Below are positions 11,101-23,565 of a stretch of 64,000 nt of DNA, piece by piece. Numbering within the stretch: position 1 is the first letter of the stretch; each line of letters opens with the position of its first letter. The notes beneath the pieces are model-generated. The model was not told the DNA's origin. It saw only the letters and a list, made by a program, of their open reading frames with translations, and made no database searches. This DNA comes from Sanderia malayensis (lineage: Eukaryota; Cnidaria; Scyphozoa; Semaeostomeae; Pelagiidae): positions 1 to 64,000 of the forward strand of contig RQOL01000651.1 in the NCBI GenBank assembly GCA_013076295.1, given 5' to 3'. Made by a program: the position numbers and the translations under genes.

Positions 11101-13160
11101 AAAGACGTAACCAAAGATGCATTCCATATAGTTTTAGCTGTCGTTACGTGGATTCATTTGAAAGTTGTGGGAATGAATTTTAATTTCGGATTCATTGTAA
11201 AATGTGGTAATATTTCTTATTATCACTAAGAACAAGTAAATAAAGGTGCAATTTAATTTGTTTTAGTTGAAATTACGTGGACTCATGTGTAAATTGTGGG
11301 AGTGAACGTTATTATGGGATTCATGCGTAAGTTGTGGGAAGGAACGTTAATATCGGATTCATTTGTAAACTGTTGGAATGAGTGTCATTATCATCAGTGA
11401 AAAAGGGTAACGAAAGATGAATTCCATAAAGCTTTAGTTGTGGTTACGTGGAGTCATTTGAAAATTGTGGGAAAGAACATTAATATCGGATTCATTTTTA
11501 AATTGTGGGAATGAATGTTAATATCACGAAGAACAGGTAAATAGGGGTGTATTTTAATACCTTTTAGCTGCCGTTACATGGATTCAAGTTAAATTGTGGG
11601 AATGGGTATCAATATCAATGAAAAGACATAACCAAAGATGCATTCCATATAGTTTTAGCTCTGGTTAGGTGATTTTATTTGCAAGTTGTGGGAATGAATT
11701 TTAATTTCGGATTCATTGTAAAATGTGGTAGTATTTCTTATTATCACTAAGAACAAGTAAATAAAGGTGCAATTTAATTTTTTTTTATTTAGTTGAAATT
11801 ACGTGGACTCATGTGTAAATTGTGGGAATGAACGTTATTATGGAAGTCATGCGTATGTTGTGGGAAGGAACGTTAATATCGGATTCTTGTGTAAACTGTT
11901 GGAAAGAGTGTCATTATCATCAGTGAAAAAGGGTAACCAAAGATGAATTCCATGAAGTTTTAGTTGTTGTTACGTGGAGTCATTTGAAAATTGTTGGAAT
12001 TAGTTATAATATCGGATTCTTTGTAAATTGTGGGAATCGATGTAATTATCACTAAAAGCATGTAAATAAAGTTGTACCTTATTATGTTTTAGCTGAATTT
12101 ACGTGGATTCATGTGTAAATTGTAGGAATGGGTGTCAATATCAGTGAAAAGACGTAACCAAAGATGCATTCCACATAGTTTTAGTTGTGGTTATGTTGAT
12201 TAATTTGAAAATCGTGGGAATTAATTTTAACATCGGATACATTGTAAATTGTGGAAATAGATGTTAATATCACTGAAAACAAGTAAATAAGGGTGTTTTT
12301 AAGGAGTGTGAACTGTAGTTATGGGGATTTATGCATAAATTGTGGGAGGAAATGCTCAAATGGGATTTATCTGTAAATTGTGGGAATGAACGATAATATC
12401 GGATTCATGTTTAAATTGTGGGAATGAATGTTAATATCACTGAAAACAAATAAATAACGGTGTATTTTAAAGAGTGTGAACAGTAGTTCTGGGGATTGAT
12501 GCATAAATTGTGGAAATGAACGTTAACATTGGATTCATGTTTAAATTGTGGGAATGAATGTTAATATCGCTGAAAACAAATAATTGAGTGTGTTTTTTAA
12601 TACCTTTTAGCTGCAGTTACATGGATTCATGCGTAAATTGTGGGAATGGGTGTCAATATCAGTGAAAAGACGTAACCAAAGATGCATTCCACATTGTTTT
12701 AGCTGTGGTTACGTTGATTCATTTGAAAATTGTGGGAATTAATTTTAATATCGGATTCATTGTAAATTGTGGGAATAGATGTAATTATGATTGAAAACAT
12801 GTAAATAAAGGTCTACTTTATTATGTTTTAGCTGAAATTACGTGGATTCATGTGTAAATTGTGGGAAGGAACATTAATATGGGATTCATGCGTAAGTTGT
12901 GGGAAGGAACGTTATTATCGGATTCATGTGTAAAGTGTGGGAATGAACGTTAATATCGGATTCATGTTTAAATTGTGGGAATGAATGTTAATATCACTGA
13001 AAACAAATAAATAACCGTGTATTTTAAAAAGTGTGGGCAGGAGTTATGGAGATTTATGCATAAATTGTGGGAAGGAACGTTCATATCGGTTTCATGTGTA
13101 AATTGTGGGAATGAACGTTAATATCGGAATCATGTTTAAATTGTGGGAATGAATGTTAAT
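8106..13160 (+). repeat. Segment B of the block II duplication
   Basis: Matches segment A at an offset of 4,522 bp as far as about 11,465, then at an offset of 5,049 bp from about 11,997 onward (TCATTTGAAAATTGTTGG at 6931 and 11980). The step of 527 bp is an extra piece in B. From about 13,150 B continues past the end of A into TCACAGAAAAGAATTAAA and on to the block II/III junction. Segment C in block IV shares this longer form, so B and C are closer to each other than to A at their 3' ends. Confidence 0.88.
11470..11996 (+). repeat. 527-bp segment present in B and C, absent from A
   Basis: Relative to A, segment B carries 527 additional bases here. They start with GGGAAAGAACATTAATATCGG and include CACGAAGAACAGG, GGTTAGGTGATTTTATTTG and a TTTCTTATTATCACTAAG linker. 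The same piece occurs at about 27,240-27,770 in segment C. It is made only of ordinary modules and is close in length to the 523-bp HOR, so it looks like gain or loss of eight modules by unequal exchange rather than insertion of foreign DNA. Edges are accurate to about 20 bp. Confidence 0.8.
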
Positions 13161-13770
13161 ATCACAGAAAAGAATTAAATATAGGTGTGTTTTAATACTT
13201 TTTAGCTGCAGTTACATGGATTCAAGCGTAAATTGTGGGAATGGGTGTCAATATCCTGGAAAGACTTAACCAAAGATGCATTCCACATAGTTTTAGCTGT
13301 GGTTACGTGGATTAATTTGAAAACTGTGGGAATGAATGTTAATATCACTGAAAACAAATCAATAACGGTGTATGTTAAGGAGTGTGAGCAGTAGTTATGG
13401 GGACACATGCGTAAATTGTGGGAAGGAACGTTAATATCGGATTCATGTGTAATTTGTGGGAATAAATGTTAATATCACTGAAAACAAGTAAATAGGGGTG
13501 TTTTTTAATACCTTTTAGCTGCAGCTACTTGGATTCATGCGTAAATTGTGAGAATGGGTGTCAATATCAGTGAATAGACGTAACCAAAGACGCATTTCAA
13601 ATAGTTTTAGTTGTGGTTACGTGGGTTCATTTGAAAATCGTGGGAATTAATTTTAATATCGGATTCATTGTAAATTGTGGGAATAGATGTAATTATCACT
13701 AAAAGCATATAAATAAAGTGGTACCTTATTATGTTTTAGCCGAATTTACGTGGATTCATGTGTAAATTGT

Positions 13771-16761
13771 GGGAATTAATTATAATATCAGATTCATTGT
13801 AAATTGTGGGAATGAATGTTAATATCACTGAAAACCAGTAAGTATTAGTGTATTTTAAAGAGTGTGAACTGTAGTTTTGGGGATTTATGCGTAAATTGTG
13901 GGAAGGAACGCTAATATTGAATTCATGTTTAAATTGTGGGAATAAATGTTATTATCACTGAAAACAACTAAATAGGGCGGTGTTTTAATACCTTATAGCT
14001 GCAGTTACATGGGTTCATGCGTAAATTGTGGAAATGAGTGTCAATATAAATGAAAAGGTGTAACCCAAGATGCATTCCATATAGCTTTAGCTGTGGTTAC
14101 GTGCATTCATTTGAAAATTGTGGGAATTAATTTTAATATGGGATTCATTGTAAAATGTGGGAATCGATGTAATTATCACTAAAAACATGTAAATAAAGGT
14201 CTACTTTATTTTGTTTTAGCTGAAATTACGTGGATGAATGTGTAAATTGTTGGAATGAGTAACAAAATCATCAGTGAAAAGAGGTAACCAAAGATGCCTT
14301 TCAATTAGTTTTAGCTGTGCTTACGTGGATTCATTTGAAAATTGTGGGAATTAATTATAATATCGGATTCATTGTAAATTGTGGGAATAGATGTAATTAT
14401 GAGTGAAAACATGTAAATAAAGGTCTACTTTATTATGTTTTAGCTGAAATTACGTGGATTCATGTGTAAATTGTGGGAAGGAACATTAATATGGGATTCA
14501 TGCTTAAGTTGTGGGAAGGAACGTTAATATCGGATTCATGTGTAAACTGTTGGATTGAGTGTCATTATCATCAGTGAAAAAGAGTAGCGAAAGATGAAAT
14601 CCATAAAGTTTTAGTTGTGGTTACGTGGAGTCATTTGAAAATTGTGGGAATTAATTTTAATATCGGATTCATTGTAAATTGTGGGAATAGATGTAATTAT
14701 CAGTAAAAGCATATAAATAAAGTGGTACCTTATTATGTTTTAGCTGAATTTACGTGGATTCATGTGTAAATTGTGGGAATGAACGTTATTACCGGATTCA
14801 TGTGTTAACTTGTGGGAGTGAACGTTAATATCACTGAAAACATATAAATAACGGTGTATTTTAAGGAGGGTGAGCAGTAGTTATGGGGACTCATGCGTAA
14901 ATTGTGGGAAGACACGTTAATATCGGATTCATGTGCAAATTGTGGGAAGGAACGTTAATATCTAACTCATGTGTAAATTGTGAAAATAAATGTTAATATC
15001 ACTGAAAACAAGTAAATAAGGGTGTTTTTAATACCTTTTAGCTGCAGTTTCTGAGATTCTTGCGTAAATTGTGGGAATGGTTGTTAATATCAGTGAAAAG
15101 GCGTAACCAAAGATGCAATCCATATAGTTTTAGTTGTGGTTACGTGGATTCATTTGAAAATCGTGAGAATCTATTTTAGTATCGGATTCATTGTAAATTG
15201 TGGGAATAGATGTAATTATCACTAAAAACATGTAAATTAAGGTCTACTTTATTATGTTTTACCTGAAATTACGTGAATTCATGTGTAAATTGTGGGAATA
15301 AGTAACAATATCATCAGTGAAAAGAGGTAACCAAAGATGCCTTCCAATTAGTTTTAGCTGTGGTTACGTGGATTCATTTCAAAATTGTGGGAATTAATTA
15401 TAATATCAGATTCATTGTAAATTGTGGGAATGAATGTTAATATCATTGAAAACCAGTAAGTATTAGTGTATTTTAAAGAGTGTGAACTGTAGTTATGGGG
15501 ATTTATGCGTAAATTGTGGGAAAGAACGTTACTATCGGATTCATGTATAAATTTTGGGAATGAAAGTTAATATGGGATTCATGTGTAAATTGTTGGAATG
15601 AACGTTAATATCGGATTTATTTTAATATCTGGGGAATTAATGTTAATATCACTAAAAACCAGTGAATATGGGTGTGTTTTAAAAAGTGTGTGCTGTAATT
15701 GTGGGAGGGAACATTAATATCGGATTCATTTTAAATTGTGGGAATGAATGTTAATATCACGGAGAACAGGTAAATAAGGGAGTATCTTAATACCATTTAG
15801 CTGCTGTTACATGGACTCACGTGTAAATTGTGGGAATGAACGCTAATATTGGATTGATGTTTAATTGGTGGGAATGAATGCTAATATCACTGAAAACAAG
15901 TAAAGAAGGGTGTCTTTTAATACGTTTTAGCTGTATTTACATGGATTTATGCGCAAATTGTGGGAATGGGTGTAAATATCATCAGTGAAAAGAGGTAACC
16001 AAAGATGCATTCCAATTAGTTTTAGCTGTGCTCACGTGGATTCATTTGAAAGTTGTGGGATTGAATTTTAAAATCGGATTCATTGTAAATTGTGAGAATA
16101 AATGTTAATATAACTAAAACATTTTAATAAAGGTGTACTTTATTTTGGTTTAGCTAAAAATACATGGATTGATGTGTAAATTGTGGGAATAAACATTAAT
16201 ATCGGATTCATGTTTAAACTGTGGGAATAAATGTTAAAATCATTGAAGGCAAGTAAGTAAGGGTGCATTTTAAGTCTTTCTGGCTGTATTTGCGTGGATC
16301 CAGTTGTAAATTGAGGGAATAAACGTTAATATTGAATTCATGTTTAAATTGTGGGAATGAATGTTATTATCACTGAAAACAACTAAATAGGGCGGTATTT
16401 TAATACCTTTTAGCTGCACTTTACATGGGTTCATGCGTATATTGTGGAAATTAGTGTCAATATAAATGAAAAGGCGTAACCAAAGATGCATTCCATATAG
16501 CTTTAGCTGTGGTTACGTGGATTCATTTGAAAATTGTGGGAATTAATTTTAATATCGGATTCATTGTAAATTGTGGGAATAGATGTAATTATCACTAAAA
16601 ACATGTAGATAAAGGTGTAATTTATTATGTTTTAGCTGAAATTACGTGGATTAATGTGTAAATTGTGGGAATATATAACAATATCATCAGTGAAAAGAGG
16701 TAACCAAAGATGCCTTCCAATTAGTTTTAGCTGTGCTTACGTGGATTCATTTGAAAATTGT
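13771..16761 (+). repeat. Block III HOR unit U1 (2,991 bp)
   Basis: The unit begins at the GGGAATTAATTATAATATC module followed by the ACCAGTAAGTATTAG linker and ends just before the next such module at 16,762. Along its length it holds the GCAGTTTCTGAGATTCTTG landmark (about 15,045), GAACAGGTAAATAAGGG (about 15,756) and the BamHI-marked segment (16,270). Compared with U2 it is about 515 bp shorter, the missing part lying just after 14,150. The missing length equals one 523-bp HOR within indel error. Confidence 0.85.
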
Positions 16762-19700
16762 GGGAATTAATTATAATATCAGATTCATTGTAAATTGTGG
16801 GAATGAATGTTAATATCACTGAAAACCAGTAAGTTTAGTGTATTTTAAAGAGTGTGAACTGTAGTTTTGGGGATTTATGCGTAAATTGTGGGAAGGAACG
16901 CTAATATTGAATTCATGTTTAAATTTGGGAATAAATGTTATTATCACTGAAAACAACTAAATAGGGCGGTGTTTTAATACCTTATAGCTGCAGTTACATG
17001 GGTTCATGCGAAATTGTGGAAATGAGTGTCAATATAAATGAAAAGGCGTAACCCAAGATGCATTCCATATAGCTTTAGCTGTGGTTACGTGGATTCATTT
17101 GAAAATTGTGGGAATTAATTTTAATATCGGATTCATTGTAAAATGTGGGAATCGATGTAATCATCACTAAAAACATGTAGATAAAGGTGTAATTTATTAT
17201 GTTTTAGCTGAAATTACGTGGATTAATGTGTAAATTGTGAGAAAGAAGGTTATAATGGGATTCATGTGTAAATTATGGGAATCAACGTTAATATATGATT
17301 TATGTCTAAATTGTGGGAATGAATGTTAGCTAATATCACTGAAAACCAGTAAATAAGGGGGTATTTTAAATAGTGTGAGCAATAGTTATTGGGACTCACG
17401 CGTAAGTTGTGGGAAGAAACGTTAATAACGGCTCATGTGTAAATTGTGGGAATAAATGTTAATATCACTGAAAACAAGTAAATAAGGGTGTTTTTTAATA
17501 CCTTTTAGCTGCAGTTACTTGGATTCATGCGTAAATTGAGAGAATGGGTGTCAATATCAGTGAATAGACGTAACCAAAGATGCATTTCAAATAGTTTTAG
17601 TTGTGGTTACGTGGGTTCATTTAAAATCGTGGCAATTAATTTTAATATCGGATTCATTGTAAATTGTGGGAATAGTTGTAATTATCACTAAAAACATGTA
17701 AATAAAGGTCTACTTTATTTTGTTTTAGCTGAAATTACGTGGATTCATGTGTAAATTGTTGGAATGAGTAACATAATCATCAGTGAAAAGAGGTAACCAA
17801 AGATGCCTTTCAATTAGTTTTAGCTGTGCTTACGTGGATTCATTTGAAAATTGTGGGAATTAATTATAATATCGGATTCATTGTAAATTGTGGGAATAGA
17901 TGTAATTATGAGTGAAAACATGTAAATAAAGGTCTACTTTATTATGTTTTAGCTGAAATGACGTGGATTCATGTGTAAATTGTGGGAAGGAACATTAATA
18001 TGGGATTCATGCTAAGTTGTGGGAAGGAATGTTAATATCGGATTCATGTGTAAACTGTTGGAATGAGTGTCATTATCATCAGTGAAAAAGAGTAGCGAAA
18101 GATGAATTCCATAAAGTTTTAGTTGTGGTTACGTGGAGTCATTTGAAAATTGTGGGAATTAATTTTAATATCGGATTCATTGTAAATTGTGGGAATAGAT
18201 GTAATTATCAGTAAAAGCATATAAATAAAGTGGTACCTTATTATGTTTTAGCTGAATTTACGTGGATTCATGTGTAAATTGTGGGAATGAACGTTATTAC
18301 CGGATTCATGTGTTAACTTGTGGGAGTGAACGTTAATATCACTGAAAACATATAAATAACGGTGTATTTTAAGGAGGGTGAGCAGTAGTTATGGGGACTC
18401 ATGCGTAAATTGTGGGAAGAAACGTTAATATCGGATTCATTGCAAATTGTGGGAAGGAACGTTAATATCGAACTCATGTGTAAATTGTGAAAATAAATGT
18501 TAATATCACTGAAAACAAGTAAATAAGGGTGTTTTTAATACCTTTAGCTGCAGTTTCTGAGATTCTTGCGTAAATTGTGGGAATGGTTGTTAATATCAGT
18601 GAAAAGCGTAACCAAAGATGCAATCCATATAGTTTTAGTTGTGGTTACGTGGATTCATTTGAAAATCGTGAGAATCTATTTTAGTATCGGATTCATTGTA
18701 AATTGTGGGAATAGATGTAATTATCACTAAAAACATGTAAATTAAGGTCTACTTTATTATGTTTTACCTTAAATTACGTGGATTCATGTATAAATTGTGG
18801 GAATAAGTAACAATATCATCAGTGAAAAGAGGTAACCAAAGATGCCTTCCAATTAGTTTTAGCTGTGGTTACGTGGATTCATTTCAAAATTGTGGGAATT
18901 AATTATAATATCATATTGATTGTAAATTGTGGGAATGAATGTTAATATCATTGAAAACCAGTAAGTATTAGTGTATTTTAAAGAGTGTGAACTGTAGTTA
19001 TGGGGATTTATGCGTAAATTGTGGGAAAGAACGTTACTATCGGATTCATGTATAAATTTTGGGAATGAAAGTTAATATGGGATTCATGTGTAAATTGTTG
19101 GAATGAACGTTAATATCGGATTTATTTTAATATTTGGGGAATTAATGTTAATATCACTAAAAACCAGTGAATATGGGTGTGTTTTAAATAGTGTGTGCTG
19201 TAATTGTGGGAGGGAACATTAATATCGGATTCATTTTTAAATTGTGGGAATGAATGTTAATATCACGGAGAACAGGTAAATAAGGGAGTATCTTAATACC
19301 ATTTAGCTGCCGTTACATGGACTCACGCTTAAATTGTGGGAATGAACGCTAATATTGGATTGATGTTTAATTGGTGGGAATGAATGCTAATATCACTGAA
19401 AACAAGTAAAGAAGGGTGTATTTTAATACGTTTTAGCTGTATTTACATGGATTTATGCGCAAATTGTGGGAATGGGTGTAAATATCATCAGTGAAAAGAG
19501 GTAACCAAAGATGCCTTCCAATTAGTTTTAGCTGTGCTCACGTGGATTCATTTGAAAGTTGTGGGATTGAATTTTAAAATCGGATTCATTGTAAATTGTG
19601 AGAATAAATGTTAATATAACTAAAACATTTTAATAAAGGTGTACTTTATTTTGGTTTAGCTAAAAATACATGGATTGATGTGTAAATTGTGGGAATAAAC

Positions 19701-20267
19701 ATTAATATCGGATTCATGTTTAAACTGTGGGAATAAATGTTAAAATCATTGAAGGCAAGTAAGTAAGGGTGCATTTTAAGTCTTTCTGGCTGTATTTGCG
19801 TGGATCCAGTTGTAAATTGAGGGAATAAACGTTAATATTGAATTCATGTTTAAATTGTGGGAATGAATGTTATTATCACTGAAAACAACTAAATAGGGCG
19901 GTATTTTAATACCTTTTAGCTGCACTTTACATGGGTTCATGAGTATATTGTGGAAATTAGTGTCAATATAAATGAAAAGGCGTAACCAAAGATGCATTCC
20001 ATATAGCTTTAGCTGTGGTTACGTGGATTCATTTGAAAATTGTGGGAATTAATTTTAATATCGGATTCATTGTAAATTGTGGGAATAGATGTAATTATCA
20101 CTAAAAACATGTAGATAAAGGTGTAATTTATTATGTTTTAGCTGAAATTACGTGGATTAATGTGTAAATTGTGGGAATATATAACAATATCATCAGTGAA
20201 AAGAGGTAACCAAAGATGCCTTCCAATTAGTTTTAGCTGTGCTTACGTGGATTCATTTGAAAATTGT
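16762..20267 (+). repeat. Block III HOR unit U2 (3,506 bp, fullest form)
   Basis: This is the most complete unit of the 3.5-kb HOR. It carries, in order, TAATAACGGCTCATGTG (about 17,433), the GATTCTTG landmark (about 18,550), GAACAGGTAAATAAGGG (about 19,269) and the BamHI-marked segment (19,776). The BamHI site lies 3,506 bp from its U1 counterpart (16,296 to 19,802). U2 also carries a conspicuous run of single-base deletions between 16.83 and 18.61 kb that its sisters lack. From about 18,850 it is part of a long duplication repeated 13,066 bp downstream. Confidence 0.87.
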
Positions 20268-23110
20268 GGGAATTAATTATAATATCAGATTCATTGTAAA
20301 TTGTGGGAATGAATGTTAATATCACTGAAAACCAGTAAGTATTAGTGTATTTTAAAGAGTGTGAACTGTAGTTTTGGGGATTTATGCGTAAATTGTGGGA
20401 AGGAACGCTAATATTGAATTCATGTTTAAATGTGGGAATAAATGTTATTATCACTGAAAACAACTAAATAGGGCGGTGTTTTAATACCTTATAGCTGCAG
20501 TTACATGGGTTCATGCGTAAATTGTGGAAATGAGTGTCAATATAAATGAAAAGGCGTAACCCAAGATGCATTCCATATAGCTTTAGCTGTGGTTACGTGG
20601 ATTCATTTGAAAATTGTGGGAATTAATTTTAATATCGGATTCATTGTAAAATGTGGGAATCGATGTAATCATCACTAAAAACATGTAGATAAAGGTGTAA
20701 TTTATTATGTTTTAGCTGAAATTACGTGGATTAATGTGTAAATTGTGAGAAAGAAGGTTATAATGGGATTCATGTGTAAATTATGGGAATCAACGTTAAT
20801 ATATGATTTATGTCTAAATTGTGGGAATGAATGTTAGCTAATATCACTGAAAACCAGTAAATAAGGGGGTATTTTAAATAGTGTGAGCAATAGTTATTGG
20901 GACTCACGCGTAAGTTGTGGGAAGAAACGTTAATAACGGCTCATGTGTAAATTGTGGGAATAAATGTTAATATCACTGAAAACAAGTAAATAAGGGTGTT
21001 TTTTAATACCTTTTAGCTGCAGTTACTTGGATTCATGCGTAAATTGAGAGAATGGGTGTCAATATCAGTGAATAGACGTAACCAAAGATGCATTTCAAAT
21101 AGTTTTAGTTGTGGTTACGTGGGTTCATTTGAAAATCGTGGCAATTAATTTTAATATCGGATTCATTGTAAATTGTGGGAATAGTTGTAATTATCACTAA
21201 AAACATGTAAATAAAGGTCTACTTTATTTTGTTTTAGCTGAAATTACGTGGATTCATGTGTAAATTGTTGGAATGAGTAACATAATCATCAGTGAAAAGA
21301 GGTAACCAAAGATGCCTTTCAATTAGTTTTAGCTGTGCTTACGTGGATTCATTTGAAAATTGTGGGAATTAATTATAATATCGGATTCATTGTAAATTGT
21401 GGGAATAGATGTAATTATGAGTGAAAACATGTAAATAAAGGTCTACTTTATTATGTTTTAGCTGAAATTACGTGGATTCATGTGTAAATTCTGGGAAGGA
21501 ACATTAATATGGGATTCATGCTTAAGTTGTGGGAAGGAACGTTAATATCGGATTCATGTGTAAACTGTTGGAATGAGTGTCATTATCATCAGTGAAAAAG
21601 AGTAGCGAAAGATGAATTCCATAAAGTATTAGTTGTGGTTACGTGGAGTCATTTGAAAATTGTGGGAATTAATTTTAATATCGGATTCATTGTAAATTGT
21701 GGGAATAGATGTAATTATGATTGAAAACATGTAAATAAAGGTCTACTATATTATGTTTTAGCTGAAATTACGTGGATTCATGTGTAAATTGTGGGAATGA
21801 AGGTTATTATAGGATTCATGTGTTAACTTGTGGGAGTGAACGTTAATATCACTGAAAACATATAAATAACGGTGTATTTTAAGGAGGGTGAGCAGTAGTT
21901 ATGGGGACTCATGCGTAAATTGTGGGAAGAAACGTTAATATCGGATTCATGTGCAAATTGTGGGAAGGAACGTTAATATCGAACTCATGTGTAAATTGTG
22001 AAAATAAATGTTAATATCACTGAAACAAGTAAATAAGGGTTTTTTTAATACCTTTTAGCTGCAGTTTCTGAGATTCTTGCGTAAATTGTGGGAATGGTTG
22101 TTAATATCAGTGAAAAGGCGTAACCAAAGATGCATTCCATATAGTTTTAGTTGTGGTTACGTGGATTCATTTCAAAATCGTGAGAATCTATTTTAGTATC
22201 GGATTCATTGTAAATTGTGGGAATAGATGTAATTATCACTAAAAACATGTAAATTAAGGTCTACTTTATTATGTTTTACCTGAAATTACGTGAATTCATG
22301 TGTAAATTGTGGGAATAAGTAACAATATCATCAGTGAAAAGAGGTAACCAAAGATGCCTTCCAATTAGTTTTAGCTGTGCTCACGTGGATTCATTTGAAA
22401 GTTGTGGGATTGAATTTTAAAATCGGATTCATTCTATATTTTGAGAATAAATGTTAATATAACTAAAACATTTTAATAAAGGTGTACTTTATTTTGGTTT
22501 AGCTAAAAATACATGGATTGATGTGTAAATTGTGGGAATAAACATTAATATCGGATTCATGCTTAAACTGTGGGAATAAATGTTAAAATCATTGAAGGCA
22601 AGTAAGTAAGGGTGCATTTTAAGTCTTTCTGGCTGTATTTGCGTGGATCCAGTTGTAAATTGAGGGAATAAACGTTAATATTGAATTCATGTTTAAATTG
22701 TGGGAATGAATGTTATTATCACTGAAAACAACTAAATAGGGCGGTATTTTAATACCTTTTAGCTGCACTTTACATGGGTTCATGCGTATATTGTGGAAAT
22801 TAGTGTCAATATAAATGAAAAGGCGTAACCAAAGATGCATTCCATATAGCTTTAGCTGTGGTTACGTGGATTCATTTGAAAATTGTGGGAATTAATTTTA
22901 ATATCGGATTCATTGTAAATTGTGGGAATAGATGTAATTATCACTAAAAACATGTAGATAAAGGTGTAATTTATTATGTTTTAGCTGAAATTACGTGGAT
23001 TAATGTGTAAATTGTGGGAATATATAACAATATCATCAGTGAAAAGAGGTAACCAAAGATGCCTTCCAATTAGTTTTAGCTGTGCTTACGTGGATTCATT
23101 TGAAAATTGT
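20268..23110 (+). repeat. Block III HOR unit U3 (2,843 bp)
   Basis: Same start landmark as U1 and U2. It lacks the GAACAGGTAAATAAGGG segment: after the AAGTAACAATATCATCAG linker near 22,320 it passes directly to the GTGCTCACGTGG linker that precedes the BamHI-marked segment at 22,619. This accounts for most of the roughly 660 bp by which it is shorter than U2. Private variants GGTCTACTATATT (21,741) and TTCTATATTTTGAG (about 22,431) recur at 34,807 and about 35,979. Confidence 0.85.
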
Positions 23111-23565
23111 GGGAATTAATTATAATATCAGATTCATTGTAAATTGTGGGAATGAATGTTAATATCACTGAAAACCAGTAAGTTTTAGTGTATTTTAAAG
23201 AGTGTGAACTGTAGTTTTGGGGATTTATGCGTAAATTGTGGGAAGGAACGCTAATATTGAATTCATGTTTAAATTGTGGGAATAAATGTTATTATCACTG
23301 AAAACAACTAAATAGGGCGGTGTTTTAATACCTTATAGCTGCAGTTACATGGGTTCATGCGTAAATTGTGGAAATGAGTGTCAATATAAATGAAAAGGCG
23401 TAACCCAAGATGCATTCCATATAGCTTTAGCTGTGGTCACGTGGATTCATTTGAAAATTGTGGGAATTAATTTTAATATCGGATTCATTGTAAAATGTGG
23501 GAATCGATGTAATCATCACTAAAAACATGTAGATAAAGGTGTAATTTATTATGTTTTAGCTGAAA
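23111..23565 (+). repeat. Truncated start of a fourth block III HOR unit
   Basis: Begins with the same module as U1-U3 and follows them for about 450 bp, through TAACCCAAGATGC and the GTAATCATCACTAAAAAC linker. It then leaves the HOR within the next linker end, at GCTGAAATTTCGTGGATTC, and continues as block II-type sequence with AATGAGAAAC at 23,594. The break lies within a shared linker-module boundary, as expected for recombination between two related HORs. Confidence 0.82.

Larger units (their letters stand above)
2931..13770 (+). repeat. Block II: A/B-type satellite with a 4.52-kb duplication
   Basis: This region has its own set of linker variants, absent from blocks III and V: TTTCTTATTATCACTAAG, GGTGTTTTTTAAGGAATGTG, GGGTAACGAAAGATGAATTC and GGATTCAAGCGT. 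It opens with a 0.65-kb lead-in (2,931 to about 3,583) and then consists of two tandem segments, A and B. It ends at about 13,770, where TTTACGTGGATTCATGTG joins a GGGAATTAATTATAATATC module typical of block III. At the equivalent place in block IV (29,548) the sequence continues differently, which places the junction precisely. Confidence 0.85.
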
